Shown here: piece by piece, positions 26,275 to 35,068 of the stretch
Position numbering within the stretch: position 1 is the stretch's first letter
Layout of the letters: every line of letters begins with the position of its first letter
Origin: Parvimonas micra
GTDB lineage: Bacteria; Bacillota; Clostridia; Tissierellales; Peptoniphilaceae
Assembly (NCBI RefSeq): GCF_037482165.1
Contig: NZ_CP148048.1
Location: 992,001 to 1,056,000 of the forward strand
DNA length: 64,000 nt
Reading direction: 5' to 3'
Position numbers and translations under genes: made by a program
The notes under the pieces: generated by a model
Database searches by the model: none
Told to the model about the DNA's origin: nothing
Seen by the model: only the letters and a program-made list of their open reading frames with translations

Positions 26275-27207
26275 CTAATTTGATTTATTTTTTATTTCTT
26301 CCATTATTCTTTTATTTAATTCCTCTGCAGCATTATATCCATACATTTTTTGGCGCATATTTCTTGCTGCAACTTCAACAATCAGTGCTATATTTCTACC
26401 CGGTTTTACAGGAATTACAATATATGGAAGTTCAAGGCCAAGGATACTTTTGTATTTATCATCAAGACCTAATCTATCATATTCTTTGTTATCTATCCAA
26501 TTTTCAAGCTCAATAACAAAATCAATCTCTGTAGATCTTTTTATTGCCCCTGATCCATATAACCTTTCAATATCCAATATTCCAAGCCCTCTAATCTCTA
26601 AAAAATGTCGAATATTTTCAGGTGACTCACCATAGAGTTTGTTATCTATTTTTCTTATATCTACAGCATCATCTGCCACCAATCTATGTCCACGAGCAAT
26701 AAGTTCAAGAGCAGTTTCACTTTTCCCTATACTACTTTTACCAAGTATTAAAATTCCCATACCAAAAACTTCAAGTAATCCACCATGAACTCTTATTTCT
26801 TCACTTAAGGCATATTCTAAAAATAAATTCAACTTGGAAATAAGTTTTGTAGTTCCATAATCTACTCTTAAAATTGTTCTATTATGTTTTTTTGCCAAAG
26901 AATAAACTTCATAAGGTATATTAATTCCATAACTGTAAATCAAAGCGGGAATCGGATATGAAAAGAACTTATCAAAAATATTTCTTCTTTCATCAAAGGG
27001 TAAATATTTGTTATAATATTCATGCTCCGGAAGTCCAATTATTTGAATTCTTTTATATGAAAAAGTATCAAAAAAACCACTTAGTTGAAGCCCAGGTCTA
27101 TTAACTTCATTAATATCTATTTCTATTTTATCATAATCATCGCTTTTATAAACAATCTCAAATCCAAGTTTTTCAACTAAGTCTTTCAATAGAACACTTT
27201 TTTTCAT
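26275..27207 (-). CDS. hprK: HPr kinase/phosphorylase
   Basis: HprK phosphorylates and dephosphorylates Ser46 of HPr and so controls carbon catabolite repression and PTS sugar uptake. At 310 residues it has the usual size. The P-loop is GKSSIGKSETALELI near residue 153, followed by RGHRLVADDAV (catalytic Asp) and the family signature EIRGLGILDIERLYG near 200. The ATG at 27207 is chosen for GAGGG at 6 nt; upstream in-frame starts would extend into uvrC. It follows uvrC with a few bases between stop and start. Confidence 0.95.
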   Translation of the reverse strand: MKKSVLLKDLVEKLGFEIVYKSDDYDKIEIDINEVNRPGLQLSGFFDTFSYKRIQIIGLPEHEYYNKYLPFDERRNIFDKFFSYPIPALIYSYGINIPYEVYSLAKKHNRTILRVDYGTTKLISKLNLFLEYALSEEIRVHGGLLEVFGMGILILGKSSIGKSETALELIARGHRLVADDAVDIRKIDNKLYGESPENIRHFLEIRGLGILDIERLYGSGAIKRSTEIDFVIELENWIDNKEYDRLGLDDKYKSILGLELPYIVIPVKPGRNIALIVEVAARNMRQKMYGYNAAEELNKRIMEEIKNKSN

Positions 27208-27208
27208 A

Positions 27209-29071
27209 TTATCCCTCATTATTAAAAAAATCAAAAATATTTTTAGCTGTTTTCTTATCCATTTTATCAACCATAAGAAGTTCTTCAACACTTGCTTTTT
27301 TTATCGAAGAAATGCTTCCAAAATGAGATAATAGTTTAATCTTTTTAATTTCTCCAACACCTTTTATCTCATCAAGAACAGAATTTTGTAATTTTTTATT
27401 CTGTAAACTTCTATGATAGTTAATAGCAAATCTATGAACTTCTTCTTGTATGTCAAATAAAAATCTATATATATTTGTATTTATATCTAATTCGATATAA
27501 TTGTCTTCAAAAATTATTCCTTTAGTTCTATGTTTGTCATTTTTTACAAGTCCAATAACAGGAACATCCAAGTTCTTTTCCAAAAGAACTTCTTTTGCTA
27601 CATTAACATGTCCCTTTCCACCATCCATTAAAATTAAGTCCGGCTTTTCTGAAAAACTGCTTCCAGCAGAATTTATTTTTTCATCTAAAAATCTATTAAA
27701 TCTTCTTGTGAGCATCTCTCTATGGCTTGAATAATCATCTTGCCCTACAACTGTTTTTATCTTAAACTTTCGATAATCTTTTGAGCTTTTAAAACCATTT
27801 TTATAAACTACCATACTCCCAACATTAAAATCACCTGAAATATTTGAAATATCATAACATTCTATTCTGTTTAGATTGTCAATATCCAAAATATTTTTTA
27901 GATAATTAATAGCTTGTAAATATTTTATATTTATATTTTTACTGTCAAAAATATGTTTAGTTAAAATTTCATTTGCATTTTTTTGCAAAATTTTCATTTG
28001 ATCAAATTTAACACCTTTTTTAGGATTTTTTACAGAAATAGATTTTTCAGAAAAAATATTTGCTAAGAATAATGAAATTTCATTTAAAAATTTTTCATCC
28101 GAATAATCAATATATACTTCTTTAACCTTGTTATGATGACTTATGTAAAATTGTCTTATAACATTTGAGAATAGCTCTTCAACTTCCAAGTCCAAAATAT
28201 TTTCAACAATGAAATGTTTTCTATCAACTACAAGTCCATCATTTACAATAAAAATTGCAACAACTAAAATATTCTCAGCATAAGCATAAGAAATCAAATG
28301 ATATTCCTTAAATTTCTTGATATTAAAAATCTGCTTAGTAAATAAATAATCTATTTCACTCAAAAAATCTCTATATTTCATTGCGAGTTCATATTCTTCT
28401 TTTGCTGATGCTTTTTTCATTCTGTTTAGTAAAATTTCTTTTATCTCAGTTGTATCTCCTGAAAGAAACTTAATAACTCTTTTAACATCATTATTATAAT
28501 TTTCTCTATCTATATTTTGAGTACATGGTGCTGTGCATCTTCCCAAATAATAGCTCATACAAGGTCTTTGTAAAAACTTTCCTTTATCAAAGTTCAACTT
28601 GCAATCTCTTATATTGTAAATCAATATTGATAATTCCATCAATTTTTCTAAGTCTGAAATTGTAGGAAAAGGCCCAAAATATTGAGCCTTATCTTCCTTA
28701 ACATCTCTAACTTTTAAAATTTTAGGAAATTTTTCATTTGTAATTTTTATATAAGGATATTGTTTATCATCCTTTAAATTTATATTATACTTAGGTCTAT
28801 TTTTCTTAATCAAATTTGCTTCCAAAACTAAGCTTTCAGTTTCGTTGTTTACAATTATATATTCAAATCTATGAATATGTTCTACCATAGCTTGAACTTT
28901 TTTGTATTTGTGATTAGTAGTAAAATATGACCTAACTCTATTCTTTAAAGAGACAGATTTTCCAACATAGATAATGTTATCATCCTTATCATACATTATA
29001 TAAACCCCTGGTAAATCAGGTAGTTTTTTTAATTCATAATTTATATCAAATTCCGTTAAATTTCCTTGCAT
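27209..29071 (-). CDS. uvrC: Excinuclease ABC subunit C
   Basis: UvrC makes both incisions during nucleotide excision repair after UvrAB has located damage. The 620-residue protein has the N-terminal GIY-YIG nuclease (GVYIMYDKDDNIIYVGKS near residue 20), a UVR motif around 200-235 for UvrB binding, the RNase H-like 5' nuclease domain (RIECYDISNISGD and LILMDGGKGHVN), and C-terminal helix-hairpin-helix motifs (LDEIKGVGEIKKIKLLSHFG). The start ATG overlaps the end of pepP by 16 bp. It heads a run with hprK and murB. Confidence 0.96.
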   Translation of the reverse strand: MQGNLTEFDINYELKKLPDLPGVYIMYDKDDNIIYVGKSVSLKNRVRSYFTTNHKYKKVQAMVEHIHRFEYIIVNNETESLVLEANLIKKNRPKYNINLKDDKQYPYIKITNEKFPKILKVRDVKEDKAQYFGPFPTISDLEKLMELSILIYNIRDCKLNFDKGKFLQRPCMSYYLGRCTAPCTQNIDRENYNNDVKRVIKFLSGDTTEIKEILLNRMKKASAKEEYELAMKYRDFLSEIDYLFTKQIFNIKKFKEYHLISYAYAENILVVAIFIVNDGLVVDRKHFIVENILDLEVEELFSNVIRQFYISHHNKVKEVYIDYSDEKFLNEISLFLANIFSEKSISVKNPKKGVKFDQMKILQKNANEILTKHIFDSKNINIKYLQAINYLKNILDIDNLNRIECYDISNISGDFNVGSMVVYKNGFKSSKDYRKFKIKTVVGQDDYSSHREMLTRRFNRFLDEKINSAGSSFSEKPDLILMDGGKGHVNVAKEVLLEKNLDVPVIGLVKNDKHRTKGIIFEDNYIELDINTNIYRFLFDIQEEVHRFAINYHRSLQNKKLQNSVLDEIKGVGEIKKIKLLSHFGSISSIKKASVEELLMVDKMDKKTAKNIFDFFNNEG

Positions 29072-30834
29072 TGTTCTCTTAAATATTCTAAATCATGTCC
29101 ACTTAAATATGGAGATAATTTTTCATAGCACATCTTATTATAATCATTTAACCAAGTAATTTCTTCTTCACTCATTAATGATTTATCTACAGGTCTTGTA
29201 TCAATAGGCACAACTGTTAAATTGTCAAATTTTAAGAATTGTCCAAATTCAGTCATTTCATCTTTAACACAAACCATAATGCTTTCAATTCTAATTCCAT
29301 GACTACCACTAATATAAATTCCTGGTTCATCAGAAGTTATCATTCCAACTTCCATTGGATATTCATTTCCTGCAGTACCTATTCTTTGAGGTCCTTCATG
29401 AACATTTAAAACATGACCAACTCCATGTCCTGTACCATGATTGAAATTAATTCTATTCTTCCATAGATTATATCTTGTGAAAGCATCTAAATATCCACCA
29501 TTAGTTCCTTCTAAGAACTTAGCTTCCATTAAAGCAATATGTGCCTTTAAAACTAATGTATAATGATAAATTTCTTCTTCTTTTAATTCTCCAAGTGCAA
29601 CTGTTCTTGTTATATCAGTTGTTCCATCTAAGTAATGTCCACCACTATCAATTAAATATAATCCTCTTGGTTCAACTTTTACAGGATGTTCATGACTTGG
29701 TTTGTAATGTGGCATTGAAGCATTTGCCCCATAAGCAGAAATTGCTTCAAAACTGTCTTCAATAAACAAATCTTGTTGTTTTCTAAATTCAAATAACTTT
29801 TCTGATGCAATCATTTCAGTTATAGTTCCTGTTGAAACACCTGTTTCCAACCAATTTAAATATCTAACTAGTGCAACTCCGTCTTTAATGAATGCATTCT
29901 TAGTATTTTTTATTTCAATTTCATTTTTATGACATTTCATTATTGAAGTAAGATTTAAGCCTGTAACAACATTTACTCCTCTTCCGATTGATGAATAAAC
30001 TGCTACATTTGTCTTTTTTGTTTCTAAATACAAAGTCTTTTTAGCTTCAATATCAGAAATATCTCTTCCTATAACTTCATAAGCTTTGATAGAAATATTA
30101 TTTTCCTTTAAATAATTTGCAACTTCTTCTGATAATTTAGATTTATCAATGTATAAATTACAAGCATTTTCAGAAACTAATAAATATGAAATTACTACAG
30201 GATTACATTGAACATCATTAGCTCTAATATTTAAAACATAAGCAATATCATCTAATGAGCCTATAAAATGATAATCTATTCCTTTTTCTTTCATCATTTC
30301 TCTAAGTCTTGCTATTCTATTAGAAGTTGACTCTCCAGAATATTTTTCATCAAAAATATAAACTTTACTATCTGGTTTTGCAGGACGACCTTCTTCATTC
30401 CAAATATCTCCCACATAATCAACATCAGTTATAAACTCAAAATTAGGTAACTTTTTCATTAAATTTTCATATTCTGCAACAGAAGTATTATTACCATCAA
30501 AAGCAATCTTTGCTCCTCTACTTGGAAACTCTTTTAACAAGAATTCTTCAATAGAAATTGAATCAGGAACACCGATTTTATAAAGTTCAACTTCTCCAAC
30601 AGCTAATTCTTTAGCGGCTTGAATAAAATATCTACCATCAGTCCATAAACCTGATTTCTTTGTAGTAATAACAGCAGTTCCTGCAGAACCTGTAAAACCT
30701 GTTATAAATTCTCTAGTTTTGTAATAATCCGCTAAATATTCTGATTGATGCGGATCTGAGCTAGGTACAATATAGGCGTCTATATTTCTTTTAGCCATCA
30801 ACTTTCTCAATTTACTAATTCTTTCATTAATCAT
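29056..30834 (-). CDS. Aminopeptidase P family protein (Xaa-Pro aminopeptidase, M24B)
   Basis: Removes N-terminal residues that precede proline, in the cytoplasm. At 592 residues it is the long three-domain type. Two creatinase-like N-terminal domains (about 1-300) precede the pita-bread M24 domain. Metal ligands are visible in YLIDSGGHYLDGTTDITRT (two Asp), NHGTGHGVGHVLNVHEGP (His), MITSDEPGIY (Glu) and GIRIESIMV (Glu). A C-terminal extension ends the protein. The ATG has GGGGG 10 nt upstream and a good promoter in front, and the gene probably starts the pepP-uvrC-hprK-murB-rapZ-yvcK transcript. Confidence 0.93.
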   Translation of the reverse strand: MINERISKLRKLMAKRNIDAYIVPSSDPHQSEYLADYYKTREFITGFTGSAGTAVITTKKSGLWTDGRYFIQAAKELAVGEVELYKIGVPDSISIEEFLLKEFPSRGAKIAFDGNNTSVAEYENLMKKLPNFEFITDVDYVGDIWNEEGRPAKPDSKVYIFDEKYSGESTSNRIARLREMMKEKGIDYHFIGSLDDIAYVLNIRANDVQCNPVVISYLLVSENACNLYIDKSKLSEEVANYLKENNISIKAYEVIGRDISDIEAKKTLYLETKKTNVAVYSSIGRGVNVVTGLNLTSIMKCHKNEIEIKNTKNAFIKDGVALVRYLNWLETGVSTGTITEMIASEKLFEFRKQQDLFIEDSFEAISAYGANASMPHYKPSHEHPVKVEPRGLYLIDSGGHYLDGTTDITRTVALGELKEEEIYHYTLVLKAHIALMEAKFLEGTNGGYLDAFTRYNLWKNRINFNHGTGHGVGHVLNVHEGPQRIGTAGNEYPMEVGMITSDEPGIYISGSHGIRIESIMVCVKDEMTEFGQFLKFDNLTVVPIDTRPVDKSLMSEEEITWLNDYNKMCYEKLSPYLSGHDLEYLREQCKEI

Positions 30835-30874
30835 AATGACAATACCCCCTTATAAATTTAAAACTAACAATTAT

Positions 30875-30903
30875 ATTATAGCATTGTATCTTTAATATTT
30901 CAA
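30875..30903 (-). promoter_or_regulatory. Promoter for the aminopeptidase P-uvrC-hprK run
   Basis: Minus-strand TTGAAA (30903-30898) and TATAAT (30880-30875) are 17 bp apart, 41 bp upstream of the start codon at 30834. Confidence 0.75.
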
Positions 30904-30923
30904 TAAATTTTAAAATCTATAAC

Positions 30924-30960
30924 AAAAAAATAGATACTATTTTAAAATAGTATCTATTTT
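30924..30960 (-). terminator. Intrinsic terminator after the TrpR-like gene
   Basis: A long AT stem, AAAATAGATACTATTT paired with AAATAGTATCTATTTT, ends in a T7 run on the minus strand. It lies 13 bp past the stop at 30973. Confidence 0.85.
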
Positions 30961-30972
30961 ACTTAAAATCAA

Positions 30973-31287
30973 TTATTTTTTAGTTTTTAAATCTTTAGCA
31001 ATTAACGCATCAAGAACTAATTCATAACCTTCTGCACCAAATTGTAATGATCTATTTACTCTACTAATTGTAGCAGTTGATGCTCCAGTTTCAAGTTCTA
31101 TTTCGTTATAAGTTTTTCTTATTTTTAAAAGTTTAGCAACTTCTAATCTTTGTGAAATAGAATTTAATTCACGTAAAGTACATACATCTTCAAAGAAAGC
31201 ATAGCAATCATCTTTAGATTTTAACATTAATATTGCTTCAAAAAACTCGTCTAATTGTTTTGATTGCAATTTTTTTAAATTTGACAT
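30973..31287 (-). CDS. YerC/YecD-type TrpR-like DNA-binding protein
   Basis: A 104-residue all-helical protein of the TrpR superfamily, Firmicute YerC/YecD branch. The helix-turn-helix lies around residues 60-90: RLEVAKLLKIRKTYNEIELE, then TGASTATISRVNRSL. Such proteins are presumed transcription regulators; their target in this lineage is unknown to me. The ATG at 31287 is chosen because GGAGGTG lies 6 nt upstream; a longer reading from 31314 would run over it. The promoter region holds two 25-bp direct repeats, a possible self-operator. The gene stands alone, with its own promoter and terminator. Confidence 0.85.
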   Translation of the reverse strand: MSNLKKLQSKQLDEFFEAILMLKSKDDCYAFFEDVCTLRELNSISQRLEVAKLLKIRKTYNEIELETGASTATISRVNRSLQFGAEGYELVLDALIAKDLKTKK

Positions 31288-31305
31288 AACACACCTCCAT
31301 TTATT

Positions 31306-31356
31306 AAATAACATCTTAACATAATTATACCAAATAACAGCTTAACATAATTATAC
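31306..31356. repeat. Two 25-bp direct repeats over the promoter of the TrpR-like gene
   Basis: Units at 31306-31330 and 31332-31356 differ at one base. On the minus strand each reads TATAATTATGTTAAG then TGTTATTT, period 26 bp. The first unit includes the -10 box. The arrangement suits binding of a repressor on successive helical faces. Confidence 0.75.
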
Positions 31357-31378
31357 TTCATCGTAAAAGAATAGTCAA
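31350..31378 (-). promoter_or_regulatory. Promoter of the TrpR-like gene
   Basis: Minus-strand TTGACT (31378-31373) and TATAAT (31355-31350), 17-bp spacing, overlapping the direct repeats. Confidence 0.8.
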
Positions 31379-31403
31379 GTGCTAAATTGTATTTTAAAAA
31401 AAC

Positions 31404-31500
31404 TGGCGGGAATATGTGGGAATCGAACCCACCTAAGAAGCTACAAACTCCTCATGCTGGTTTTGAAGACCAGAGAGCACACCAGAACTCATCTACTCCC
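31404..31500 (-). tRNA. selC: tRNA-Sec (anticodon TCA)
   Basis: A 97-nt tRNA including the encoded CCA. The anticodon stem CTGGT/ACCAG encloses the loop CTTCAAA with anticodon TCA. The acceptor is extended, starting GGGAGTAG and pairing with the 3' end before GCCA. There is a long variable arm and a GGTTCGATTCC T loop. These are the marks of the selenocysteine tRNA that reads UGA. It has its own promoter. SelA, SelB and SelD are not in the window and must lie elsewhere if the system is active. No selenoprotein gene is seen here. Confidence 0.93.
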
Positions 31501-31517
31501 ATAAAACAACATTAAGT

Positions 31518-31546
31518 ATTATACATTATTTAACTAAAAAAATCAA
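31518..31546 (-). promoter_or_regulatory. Promoter of the selenocysteine tRNA
   Basis: Minus-strand TTGATT (31546-31541) and TATAAT (31523-31518), 17-bp spacing, 18 bp before the tRNA 5' end. Confidence 0.7.
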
Positions 31547-31598
31547 CCTTTTTACAAAAAAATTTTTCATAAAAAAGTCTATTCGAATTAAACTTTCT

Positions 31599-32087
31599 TT
31601 ATTGTTTTTCTGAGAACTCTCCTATTATTTCAGTTATTTCGTTAATTTTATTAACTCTATCAAATTTTACTCTCTTAATCGATTTGGAAAATACCGCTGA
31701 AACTAAAACTCCAATTGCTATAGAACCTGCATGCACAACTGTGCTTATTCCAATATCTAAAGCTAATAAATACTCATTTTTTGCAAAATATTCCATAGTG
31801 TGATACATTCCATACCCTGGAACTAACATTACAATTCCAACATATAAAAATACTGTAGAAGGCATTTTTAACCTTACAGAAAAGTATTCTGCAAATAACC
31901 CTACAACTATAGATGCAATCAAATTGCTAACCGCATTTCCAAAATGTTCACTACAAAAATAATAAACAATCCAACTGATAGTTCCAGTAATAGAACAGTA
32001 AATAATAGCTTTCTTTGGTACTATAAAAAATATTGAAAATGCAATACTAGATACAACCGCACAAATTATATTTAAAAATAAATCCAT
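31599..32087 (-). CDS. ThrE_2-type threonine/serine exporter subunit (small)
   Basis: A 162-residue membrane protein with about five hydrophobic helices. It matches the small half (ThrE_2/DUF3815 type) of split threonine/serine exporters, for example the segments PSTVFLYVGIVMLVPGYGMYHTM and IGVLVSAVF. In these systems a large and a small subunit together carry amino acids or similar small molecules out of the cell. AGGTGA precedes the ATG, 8 bp after its partner gene, so the two are cotranscribed. The substrate is assumed from the family only. Confidence 0.82.
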   Translation of the reverse strand: MDLFLNIICAVVSSIAFSIFFIVPKKAIIYCSITGTISWIVYYFCSEHFGNAVSNLIASIVVGLFAEYFSVRLKMPSTVFLYVGIVMLVPGYGMYHTMEYFAKNEYLLALDIGISTVVHAGSIAIGVLVSAVFSKSIKRVKFDRVNKINEITEIIGEFSEKQ

Positions 32088-32095
32088 AAAATCAC

Positions 32096-32875
32096 CTATC
32101 CAAAAAGTCTAAGAATTAGAACTACACCAACAGCAATAGAAACTGCTGTAAATATAGCAGACATTATTCCAATTATTCCTGACAAAATATCTCCTGATAA
32201 AATATCTCTCATTGAATTTGTTATTTGTATTCCTGGGAACAGAGGAACAATTCCTGCAATCAAAATACTTGATACATTTTCAATATGAATAATCCTAGAC
32301 ATAGTCATTGTAAAAAGTGCTACTGCACTTGCAGATAAAAAAGTTGTCAAGAATGATGGTAACTTTAATTTTTCTACATAAATCAAAAATAGCATTTCAA
32401 CAAGCATAGCCATAGAAGCTGGAATAAAATCGCTTAAAGTTCCACCAAAAATAAAAGCTAAAAACGGTGCAGATATAGTAACTAACAAAACAATAGCTAC
32501 ATTACTATATGAACTTTTATTTTTTATATTTTTCAATTCTTTAAATGCTTCATCAATATCAACTTTTCCAGAAACTATATTTCTTGATAACTCATTTAGC
32601 AAAGCTATTTTTTCCAAATTTTTTCCAGAATCATTTAATCTTCTCATACTTGTATAAGTAGTTCCATTAAATACAAATGAAATAATTACCATATTACTTA
32701 AAGCAAAAGTGTTAACAGCCTTTATGTTTTCAAAAGACTTACAAATTCTATTTATACTATCCTCTACTCTATAAACTTCAGCTCCATTATAAAGCAAAGA
32801 ATAAGAAAATTTCACACTAAAATTCAATAATTTCTTAGCTTCATAATCACTATTTATAGAATTATTCTTTGTCAT
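32096..32875 (-). CDS. ThrE-type threonine/serine exporter subunit (large)
   Basis: About 259 residues. An N-terminal cytoplasmic domain of roughly 110 residues contains SLLYNGAEVYRVEDSINRIC, the ThrE family start. At least four or five membrane helices follow, with IAGIVPLFPGIQITNSMRDILSGD as the conserved pore-side segment. It pairs with the ThrE_2-type gene immediately downstream. The start is uncertain: ATGs at 32884 and 32875 both lie inside the end of the upstream gene and neither has a good ribosome binding site, so translation is probably coupled. Confidence 0.82.
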   Translation of the reverse strand: MTKNNSINSDYEAKKLLNFSVKFSYSLLYNGAEVYRVEDSINRICKSFENIKAVNTFALSNMVIISFVFNGTTYTSMRRLNDSGKNLEKIALLNELSRNIVSGKVDIDEAFKELKNIKNKSSYSNVAIVLLVTISAPFLAFIFGGTLSDFIPASMAMLVEMLFLIYVEKLKLPSFLTTFLSASAVALFTMTMSRIIHIENVSSILIAGIVPLFPGIQITNSMRDILSGDILSGIIGIMSAIFTAVSIAVGVVLILRLFG

Positions 32876-33641
32876 TGTATTCATCTTCAATACGTTCTTC
32901 CATTTCTTTTAAAAATTTTCTTTTTGAACGAACAACATAAAAAATTAATAAAAACAGAATTGACGGAACAATAAGCACAACAGGATTTTTTAATAAATTA
33001 GAGATAGCTTCCATTCGTTCTTTATAATCTTTCTCAGACTTTTCATTTACCGCCTCTAGTCTGTTTTGTTTCTCTTCTTCAGTCAACTCATCATAATTTT
33101 TACTAAAATCATCTTTTGGTTTTGAATATTTATTAGCCTCTAATCTCTTATTCTTTTCAATTTCATCTAGATTAGGTACATAATCACCTTTATTAATCAT
33201 ATTCTGGAATAATTTAACTTCTGAATTTTCAGGATCTTTATCATTTGCTAAATATAGTGTTTTATAATTACCAGAAGTAGCTTTAAATATCCAAGTCAAA
33301 TCTAAAGTATTATCTTTCTTCAAAATTCCTACAAAATAATCTCCTTTTGCTGGAGTTAATCTACTATAGCTATATTCTTTAAACTTAGGAACTTCTATTT
33401 CATTAAGATTTTCGCCTAGGAAAATAGTGGTAACTTTTATTTTAAATTTCCCATTAGAATCATCAGTTATATTTCCTATAAAAAAACTTCTATAATCCAT
33501 ATCATAAATTCTATTAGCCCTATCAAAATTATCATCTGCATATGAAACTTTTGAAATAAAGCTAAAACTTATGATTGAAATCAAAAACAAAACTAAAAAT
33601 TTTTCTATGATATATTTTATATTTAAAAAAGTATTTTTCAT
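32862..33641 (-). CDS. Membrane-anchored extracellular protein of unknown function
   Basis: A 259-residue protein I do not recognise. It has an N-terminal signal peptide (about residues 13-35, ending SKVSYADD), an outside domain of about 180 residues, a charged coiled-coil-like stretch (EELTEEEKQNRLEAVNEK region), and one C-terminal membrane helix (PVVLIVPSILFLLIFYVV). A short basic-acidic cytoplasmic tail follows. The layout predicts an exported domain anchored at its C-terminus. AGGTGA precedes the ATG. It overlaps the ThrE gene by 14 bp or more and is therefore probably translated with the exporter; a joint function is only inferred. Confidence 0.6.
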   Translation of the reverse strand: MKNTFLNIKYIIEKFLVLFLISIISFSFISKVSYADDNFDRANRIYDMDYRSFFIGNITDDSNGKFKIKVTTIFLGENLNEIEVPKFKEYSYSRLTPAKGDYFVGILKKDNTLDLTWIFKATSGNYKTLYLANDKDPENSEVKLFQNMINKGDYVPNLDEIEKNKRLEANKYSKPKDDFSKNYDELTEEEKQNRLEAVNEKSEKDYKERMEAISNLLKNPVVLIVPSILFLLIFYVVRSKRKFLKEMEERIEDEYNDKE

Positions 33642-33680
33642 AAAATCACCTCTAGATATATTTTACCATAAACTAAAAAT

Positions 33681-33717
33681 AAAAAATAGAGAAGAAATAA
33701 ATTCCTCTCTATTTTTT
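33681..33717 (-). terminator. Intrinsic terminator after the APC permease gene
   Basis: Minus-strand AATAGAGA and TCTCTATT arms with a T6 run, a few bases past the stop at 33725. Confidence 0.85.
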
Positions 33718-33724
33718 ATTTTTA

Positions 33725-35053
33725 CTATGCATTTTCTTTGTTTAATAATTTCATTAAAAAATAAACAACAGCTCCAATAACCAATCCACCAAGTCCAATT
33801 ACTATTTTTTGCATATCTGAATTATATAATAACCAGAAACTTACAACTACTGCTAAAATTGGAATTACTGGTCCAAATGGAACTCTAAATGATGGTTTTA
33901 AATCTGGACGTTTCTTCCTTAAAACAATTACGGATAAACAAGTTGGTACATATTGTACAAATCTTGATACAACGCTTATAGCAGCTAATATTGCAAATGA
34001 ACCTATTAATGATCCATATAAGCCTAAAGCTAAAGTTATAACGCCTGTAATAATTATTGCAATATATGGAACATCCTTTGAGCTCTTTTTAGCAATGACT
34101 CTAGGAATTAAACCATCATCAGCAAGAGCTGAACCACTTCTTGGTGTCATTATAGATGCAGCTAAATTAATACCACCTATTGATACTAATGTACCAGCAC
34201 CAACTAAGTATTTTCCAGCATTACCAATAATTCTTTGGAAAGCTTCTTGAATAGGAGCTTTTGCAGTAACTAAATCTGTTCCTAAAATTCCTATTGCTAT
34301 TCCAATAATTAACACATAAAAAATCGAACAAATAAAGATAACCAATAAAATAGCTTTTGGTACATCTTTTTCTGGATTGTCCATGTCTTCAGCGGCAACA
34401 GCTATACTTTCAAACCCAGTAAATGCGTAGAATATTGTTAATGCAGCAGCACCAATAGCAGCGCCAGCTGACATAGTTTGTCCACTAGCAGTTTTTCCAG
34501 GAACAAAGAACGGAGTAAAGTTTGATCCATTTATAAAGAACAAACCTACTGCAATAAAAATAATAAGTGGTAATAACTTTCCAGTTGTTACAATATTATT
34601 TAAAATCTTTGAAGTCTTAATACCTGATAAATTCACTAAAGTAAGTAAAACAACAATAATAGTAACTATAATAGCTTTTGCAATATTCTCATTAGCAAAT
34701 GTTCCCTTAGGTAATAATCCCATTAAAGCTTCAGCAAAACCAACAGTCATTGTAGCCCAAGCAATAATAGCTATAGCCCATTTCATAAAACCTACTTCAA
34801 AACCAACAAACTCACCAAAGGCCTCCTTAGCATATACATAAGGACCTCCATTCTTTTTAAACATTCCACCAACTTCGGCAAAACATACTGCAATACTAAT
34901 AACTAATAATGCATCAAATAATGTTACTAAAACAGCAGCTGGTCCAACTTGTGCCATAACCTTATTAGGTAACAAGAAAATACCAGAACCTATAATACCA
35001 TTAAATCCTAAAAGAATAATACTAAATAAGCCCATCTTATTTTTATTAGTCAT
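33725..35053 (-). CDS. APC-family amino acid permease
   Basis: A 442-residue integral membrane transporter with twelve predicted helices. The first helix holds GFNGIIGSGIFLLPNKV, the unwound substrate-binding GSG motif of the APC superfamily. The later FYAFTGFESIAVAAEDMDNP is the helix-6 site, with the conserved Glu that follows. It imports or exchanges amino acids; the substrate cannot be assigned. The ATG at 35053 follows AGGAGG at 11 nt; a GTG four codons upstream overlaps that site. It lies after the hydrolase gene at 35069, probably in one transcript, which suggests use of an amino acid or amine. Confidence 0.88.
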   Translation of the reverse strand: MTNKNKMGLFSIILLGFNGIIGSGIFLLPNKVMAQVGPAAVLVTLFDALLVISIAVCFAEVGGMFKKNGGPYVYAKEAFGEFVGFEVGFMKWAIAIIAWATMTVGFAEALMGLLPKGTFANENIAKAIIVTIIVVLLTLVNLSGIKTSKILNNIVTTGKLLPLIIFIAVGLFFINGSNFTPFFVPGKTASGQTMSAGAAIGAAALTIFYAFTGFESIAVAAEDMDNPEKDVPKAILLVIFICSIFYVLIIGIAIGILGTDLVTAKAPIQEAFQRIIGNAGKYLVGAGTLVSIGGINLAASIMTPRSGSALADDGLIPRVIAKKSSKDVPYIAIIITGVITLALGLYGSLIGSFAILAAISVVSRFVQYVPTCLSVIVLRKKRPDLKPSFRVPFGPVIPILAVVVSFWLLYNSDMQKIVIGLGGLVIGAVVYFLMKLLNKENA

Positions 35054-35068
35054 AAAAATATACACCTC

